From: Oceanospirillaceae bacterium
GTDB lineage: Bacteria > Pseudomonadota > Gammaproteobacteria > Pseudomonadales > Balneatricaceae
Reading direction: 5' to 3'
Length of the DNA: 38,663 bases
NCBI GenBank assembly: GCA_013373575.1
Contig: JABXHP010000182.1
Coordinates: 1-38,663 of the forward strand
Shown: piece after piece, positions 35,037-38,663 of the stretch
Position numbering within the stretch: the first letter of the stretch is position 1
Layout: the number at the start of each line of letters is the position of its first letter
Made by a program: the position numbers and the translations under genes
The notes under the pieces: generated by a model
The model's input: only the letters and a program-made list of their open reading frames with translations
What the model was told of the DNA's origin: nothing
The model's database searches: none

Positions 35037-36611
35037 GTGGGGCTGCCCTATGTATTTCTTCCAAGGCCGCATGAGTCGATGAGGGGGTACGTTTGGAAAC
35101 TTGCGATTGAGAATGGATACCCAGACCCATCAACGATGATTTCCGTTATGGATCTTCCTTCAGCTAATTGGACAGCCGCCTCCACTCTAAAACGTTGTTT
35201 AGAGCAAACCCAAATAAAATCGTCAATAATCGATGGGTGGTTGTATAGTAGCCATGGTGGAGGTGAATGCCTCGAATTAAACGCCGCATATCCAATTAGG
35301 GATTGGTCACTTCGACAGCCTACTTTCTGTCTGAAATGCCTCGTTGAAGGTTTACCCATCCTCGAGGAGTGGTGCCTCCCCCATATCGAAGTTTGCAGAG
35401 AGCACAATGCCAAGTTGTTGCATCTATGTCCTCAGTGTGGGGCGACTCTAGAGTGGAATCATCATTTAGAGAAAGGTTGCTCAATCTGTGAGCTCCGCTG
35501 GCAAGAATATTTGTCGCCTGCAGTTGGAATTCCAGATTATCAAAATGCTTGGTATCAGGCGGATGATTTGGTGGCATTCCGAGTGAAGTTTTCAGCCGCT
35601 ATTCTGCAGGCCGCTCGCCCCAGACTAATCGATCCCGATAAGTGCTCAAGGTTTGATTTATCGTTAGAGGACCGCTCATCGCTGATGGAGGTCGCCTATT
35701 TTTTCTACAAGCATCCGAGTCTGAGTCTCGCGTACTTCGCTCGTCGCCACCCTAGCCTTTGCTATGAAAACCAATCCACGAATCACGATTCAGTTATCGA
35801 AGAAGAACTAAATTCGTTGATGAGGATGCTCGCTGATCGCAATTACTCCGTTGAAGACGTGTTTATACCTCCTGCATTCTCACCTCTACTAGCGAGCAGG
35901 TATGAAGATTCGGTAAATGCCATGACGGCAGCAAAGCTACTTGGGCTCAGCGACTACTTTGAACTGCTTGAGTTTGAACGTGGCAGTGAAAGATATGGAT
36001 CCCGCCTTAGAAAATTTGTGTCAGTTTTAGAGAAACTCGGACTTGAACAGATAGAAATGGCTCGCCGAGCCGACAGGAAACGATATCTTGTCGAGGATTT
36101 AGAGCGTTTGATCGATATTACCTTGCCCGTTAGCGCAGTGGATGCTGAAGATAATTTGGTTTGGATCGAGCCAAACTCATCAATCCTTACCTGTTTCGAA
36201 CTTGATTACATTTCGTTTCTCGATGTAGCCCTTTTTGGGCAGCAAAGCCATTCTGTTTTAAGGCAGAAAGCCCGTGGCTTAGGATGTGTGGGATTTAAGC
36301 TGGATAGTGCCAGGCAAATTTTCAGAGATAGATTGATGCGAATGGAGCAGGTTGGCATGAGTTTTACCCTGGCGGGTCGCCTGTTGGGGATGAACTATGA
36401 TCAACTAAAGTCGAAACAAGAGCGAGGTGTATTAAAACAGTTTGAGGCAATCCCAGCTCCGCAGAAAGCGAGGAAAAGGAGAACAAAAGAATTCAGCAAA
36501 CTGGACGTTGTTTCGGTTCTTTCTTACTGTGGCGAGGAAAAGCTGGATGCCTTAATCGCAGATTGGCTGCAGGGCACGGATAACGGTGTGCAGGGTTTGA
36601 TGTCAGACTAG
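35037..36611 (+). CDS. tniQ: TniQ/TnsD-family target-site selector
   Basis: This is a protein of about 524 aa. The GTG at 35037, one base after the tnsC stop, gives VGLPYVFLPRPHESMRGYVW, matching the usual TniQ opening (L-RP-P-E-S-RGY). A GTG at 35004 is also open. An N-terminal TniQ zinc region follows: CLKC near 98-101, then CREHNAKLLHLCPQCGATL and CSICELRW. The C-terminal half is long, with two HTH-like segments (MTAAKLLGLSDYFELL near 300; FTLAGRLLGMNYDQL near 445). It is long like Tn7 TnsD (508 aa) and longer than CAST TniQ (about 390 aa), which fits direct recognition of a chromosomal site. No second targeting gene (tnsE or another tniQ) is present. Confidence 0.9.
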   Translation: MGLPYVFLPRPHESMRGYVWKLAIENGYPDPSTMISVMDLPSANWTAASTLKRCLEQTQIKSSIIDGWLYSSHGGGECLELNAAYPIRDWSLRQPTFCLKCLVEGLPILEEWCLPHIEVCREHNAKLLHLCPQCGATLEWNHHLEKGCSICELRWQEYLSPAVGIPDYQNAWYQADDLVAFRVKFSAAILQAARPRLIDPDKCSRFDLSLEDRSSLMEVAYFFYKHPSLSLAYFARRHPSLCYENQSTNHDSVIEEELNSLMRMLADRNYSVEDVFIPPAFSPLLASRYEDSVNAMTAAKLLGLSDYFELLEFERGSERYGSRLRKFVSVLEKLGLEQIEMARRADRKRYLVEDLERLIDITLPVSAVDAEDNLVWIEPNSSILTCFELDYISFLDVALFGQQSHSVLRQKARGLGCVGFKLDSARQIFRDRLMRMEQVGMSFTLAGRLLGMNYDQLKSKQERGVLKQFEAIPAPQKARKRRTKEFSKLDVVSVLSYCGEEKLDALIADWLQGTDNGVQGLMSD

Positions 36612-36743
36612 GCCTTTCACCCTCTGAACTTTGCGAACCCCGCAACTACGGTGGTCCTGCCTCTCATCTTTCCTTTGGATGCATAGAAAAGGCTATTTTG
36701 TCGGTTTTTGTCTAGGCTTAAGAGAAAGTTTTGGGGCTGTGTG

Positions 36744-38165
36744 ATGAAAAACGCTAGTGTAATCGCTGCTGCGCTTCTAACTGGTTGTCAAACAACCGTT
36801 CCGTCAAGTAACTCCCCAATTACTAATCCTGTAAGTATCTACGAAACAGTCGCCCAGTTAAATCAAACGACTTCGCGTCATAAAAGAACGGGCTATGAAT
36901 GCCGAATGGCGATCGAGCCGATGCTTAAGCCTGGTCCGCTAGGACTTGATAACTTCAGGATGGATAAGGCCAACCTAGGCCATGCAGATTTGTATGGCGA
37001 TGGAACGATTGAAACGGTAGCAGGCTTCTCTGATGAGATGTACGCTGCGGAGGGAGAGAGGCACGTAGGAAACCAAGAACGAAGCCGCGAGTATTCTCAA
37101 TATATGTTCTTTAGTCCCGACAATGACTTCAGAATTCCAGACAACTCAGAGTTCATGATGGCTCGGAATATAATACCGAGTGACTTCAATGGCGACGGTA
37201 TTGACGATCTTCTATTCGTTCAGCACGGTCCAGATTATAAACCCTATGTACCTCAACCAAATTTCATTCTGATGTCCTCTGATACAGGCTACAAACGCAT
37301 TAAGTTGCCTGGCCGCAAGGCCACTCACCATGGGGGTGCTGCGGGTGATATCGATAGAGATGGTGATATCGACATCGTAGTTACCCCGAGTGATAAAAAC
37401 ATCATTGTTGCTTACATAAACGATGGGACAGGAAGCTTTACGGCGACAGATGTGATTGGTAAAGGACGGTCATGGCACCAAAATGATAGAAACTATAACG
37501 CGCAGTTATGGGACATCGATCAAGATGGCTTCTTGGATTTGATAGTCGACGGTCACGAGGAAACTACCGCTGTTTACTGGGGTCAGCGCAACGAGGGCGG
37601 TTGGAGCGGGAACTATTTTGAAACCAAGCCATCAAGGATAAATTCACTAGAGAATCAGCTCTTTCAAGATATGGAATTTGCAGATATTGACGGAGACGGC
37701 AGGTCTGAGCTGATATTTTTATCCTCTCTTAAATTGCCAGAGAGTAATCATTTCTATCAAGGCTGGGGCGTTTACTCTGTCCAAGTGAACGGCCGTAGAT
37801 TTGGCGACCTGACTACCGTCTACGAGAAAAAGGTACCCAACAAATTCATTTGGTACCCATACATTACCGCATGCGATCTAAAAAATGATGGTGACTATGA
37901 TTTGGTAGTTGAAGCATACGGGCAGCCCTACAACCCTGAGGACGAAAAAATCGACAAGTTCGTGCTTGAGAACCAAGGGAAAGGGAGTTTCAAATTCCAT
38001 AGGCTAACATCGCCGATCTATTTGGCTGGACCTCTGCATGCTGCATCGAAACAGGCAGCAAAAGAGATCGGTGTTTCAGTAGAGCGCTACGAACCAGCAC
38101 AAATCTACTACCCATCGGATAATGGCAAGCGCTATCTAAGTTGGGAACCCTGGCCTAATAACTAA
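36744..38165 (+). CDS. FG-GAP/VCBS repeat lipoprotein
   Basis: From ATG 36744 the protein is 473 aa. The frame is open to 36708, but the later start gives a proper lipoprotein signal: ASVIAAALLTGC with the lipidated cysteine at residue 15. At least five FG-GAP/VCBS-type calcium-binding repeats follow: DFNGDGIDDLLFV, DIDRDGDIDIVVT, DIDQDGFLDLIVD, DIDGDGRSELIFL and DLKNDGDYDLVVE. These build a beta-propeller, here on the cell surface or in the periplasm, typically binding ligands or calcium rather than catalysing. The gene sits between tniQ and the right end. It is one of two lipoproteins near the element's ends and may be a cargo gene or a late acquisition. Confidence 0.85.
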   Translation: MKNASVIAAALLTGCQTTVPSSNSPITNPVSIYETVAQLNQTTSRHKRTGYECRMAIEPMLKPGPLGLDNFRMDKANLGHADLYGDGTIETVAGFSDEMYAAEGERHVGNQERSREYSQYMFFSPDNDFRIPDNSEFMMARNIIPSDFNGDGIDDLLFVQHGPDYKPYVPQPNFILMSSDTGYKRIKLPGRKATHHGGAAGDIDRDGDIDIVVTPSDKNIIVAYINDGTGSFTATDVIGKGRSWHQNDRNYNAQLWDIDQDGFLDLIVDGHEETTAVYWGQRNEGGWSGNYFETKPSRINSLENQLFQDMEFADIDGDGRSELIFLSSLKLPESNHFYQGWGVYSVQVNGRRFGDLTTVYEKKVPNKFIWYPYITACDLKNDGDYDLVVEAYGQPYNPEDEKIDKFVLENQGKGSFKFHRLTSPIYLAGPLHAASKQAAKEIGVSVERYEPAQIYYPSDNGKRYLSWEPWPNN

Positions 38166-38213
38166 CCTAGCTAACCAGCTCGACTGACCTTTGAATATCT
38201 CCTAAAACCTCAA

Positions 38214-38260
38214 GGAAACAGGAAACAGGAAACAGGAAACAGGCAACGGGCAACAGGCAA
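38214..38260. repeat. Heptamer tandem repeat tract
   Basis: GGAAACA is repeated four times (38214-38241), followed by GGCAACG, GGCAACA and a partial GGCAA. It starts 49 nt after the FG-GAP gene's stop. Tracts like this change copy number by slippage. No function is evident. Confidence 0.85.
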
Positions 38261-38422
38261 TTTAGCAAGCACAGTTAGAATAGATAACGCATATGGTTTG
38301 GCACTGAATGCAGGGTCAGATCACCTCATTACCCCTAACTTAAAAACGAACAGAAAACCTGATCCTAGGGATATCTCCACAATCGTCAAAGCACCTCGCA
38401 ATGTGGTCAACAGAGGGAAAAT

Positions 38423-38523
38423 TTCACGAAATCGGAATTTCCTCGATTCGTTGAATTGGAAGCGCAAGTTTAACTCTCTGATACCAAACGATTATTGAGT
38501 TCCATTTGGAATCGGAAACGACA
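38423..38523. repeat. Right transposon end with three direct transposase-binding motifs
   Basis: Three related sites lie in the same orientation: 38423-38441 (TTCACGAAATCGGAATTTC), 38445-38464 (core GAATTGGAAGCG) and 38499-38523 (core GAATCGGAAACGACA, containing the terminal ACA). They share GAAT(C/T)GGAA with the left-end motifs. Unlike the left end, where the first two copies are inverted, these are direct repeats. Left-right asymmetry of this kind is normal in Tn7-like elements. The stretch 38261-38422 just inside holds no gene I can support. Confidence 0.75.
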
Positions 38524-38527
38524 CTTA
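38524..38527. repeat. Target-site duplication, right copy (CTTA)
   Basis: This is the partner of the CTTA at 79-82. Removing the element and one copy gives a continuous host sequence, ...ACTGAACTTAGCAAAGG.... The flank beyond (38528-38663) has no gene I can identify. A minus-strand frame open from the window edge stops at 38629-38631 and could be the tail of a neighbouring gene, but 11 codons are too few to judge. Confidence 0.6.
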
Positions 38528-38663
38528 GCAAAGGCGAGCCCGGTACAACCCAGCCACAGACTCAGTTTTTCACCTGTTGTGAAAGAGTGTGGTGTTTACA
38601 GGTCACCAGTGCACGCCTGTTAAAGCCTTCAACTAATATTTAAGAGTTTACTGTGAATCTCGA

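Larger units (their letters stand above)
83..38523. mobile_element. Complete Tn7-like transposon (TnsABC + TniQ) carrying a defence cargo
   Basis: The two tips form an inverted repeat. The left tip reads TGTTGTTTCCGATT from 83, and the right tip read inward from 38523 is TGTCGTTTCCGATT, which is 13 of 14 identical, with the family-typical TGT/ACA termini. CTTA abuts both tips at 79-82 and 38524-38527. The core genes tnsA, tnsB, tnsC and tniQ lie at 31677-36611 in the usual order on the plus strand, near the right end. Everything else is cargo: a type I restriction system, a large helicase-nuclease, a DprA/phosphoribosyltransferase/RecQ operon, secreted proteins and regulators. No Cas genes or CRISPR array are present, so targeting is presumably by TniQ alone. 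I infer a single element because there is no second set of ends or transposase genes. Confidence 0.88.

Noticed and set aside
38298-38498. 66-codon plus-strand frame running into the right end repeats
   Set aside because: It covers transposase-binding motifs, has low-complexity composition and has no SD.
83-38523. CRISPR-guided (CAST-type) transposition
   Set aside because: No Cas genes or spaced repeats are present. TniQ is TnsD-like in length with its own HTH-like segments.
38629-38663. Minus-strand frame entering from the right edge
   Set aside because: Eleven codons including the stop; cannot be told from chance.

Overview
The window is almost exactly one complete Tn7-like transposon, about 38.4 kb long. 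Its left tip is at 83 and its right tip at 38523, with about 80 and 140 bases of host DNA outside. The ends are a matched inverted repeat (TGTTGTTTCCGATT on the left, TGTCGTTTCCGATT read inward on the right), backed by further copies of the same motif. The tetranucleotide CTTA touches both tips and is the likely target duplication. A near-consensus E. coli-type LexA box, a CsrA-family gene and an E. coli-style lipobox suggest a gammaproteobacterial host. I cannot name the genus or the target gene.

Layout, left to right. (1) 83-1330: left end, an SOS-box promoter with two small unknown genes, and a small CsrA paralogue with a near-consensus CsrA site in its own leader. (2) 1343-8523, minus strand: a predicted secreted lipoprotein, an 1801-aa DUF4011/SF1 helicase with a Vsr-like nuclease and a GreA-like tail, a truncated metallophosphoesterase, and a small acidic protein. 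(3) 8699-16107, plus: a type I restriction-modification operon, hsdM-hsdS-(GIY-YIG/DUF4357)-hsdR, followed by a UvrD-like helicase at 16154. (4) 17881-18898: two small exported-protein genes, the second split by an in-frame amber codon. (5) 18973-25141: a tightly packed operon of a DprA-like protein, a 1560-aa fusion (HAD, ComFC-like phosphoribosyltransferase, PD-(D/E)XK nuclease, RecQ-like helicase) and a coiled-coil tail-anchored protein. An acidic unknown protein follows at 25241. (6) 26266-28580, minus: a PhnD-like binding protein and a two-TM membrane protein. (7) 28760-31296, plus: a DUF4258 protein, two unknown proteins, a small exported protein and an exported HNH nuclease. (8) 31468-36611: direct repeats, then the transposition genes tnsA-tnsB-tnsC-tniQ. 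(9) 36744-38165: an FG-GAP repeat lipoprotein, a heptamer repeat tract and the right end.

Working model: TnsA+TnsB cut and join the ends, TnsC is the ATPase switch and TniQ picks the target. The cargo is largely anti-phage. It includes type I restriction, a DUF4011-helicase-nuclease, and what looks like an enlarged ShosTA-type system. That last operon is the strongest candidate for something undescribed. It puts a DprA protein beside one polypeptide carrying a ComFC-like phosphoribosyltransferase and a DNA helicase, echoing the DprA/ComFC/ComFA set of natural transformation, with a nuclease and a HAD domain added. Two element-borne regulatory layers, an SOS box and a CsrA paralogue, may couple the element to DNA damage and host physiology. 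All functional assignments come from reading motifs. No database search was possible.
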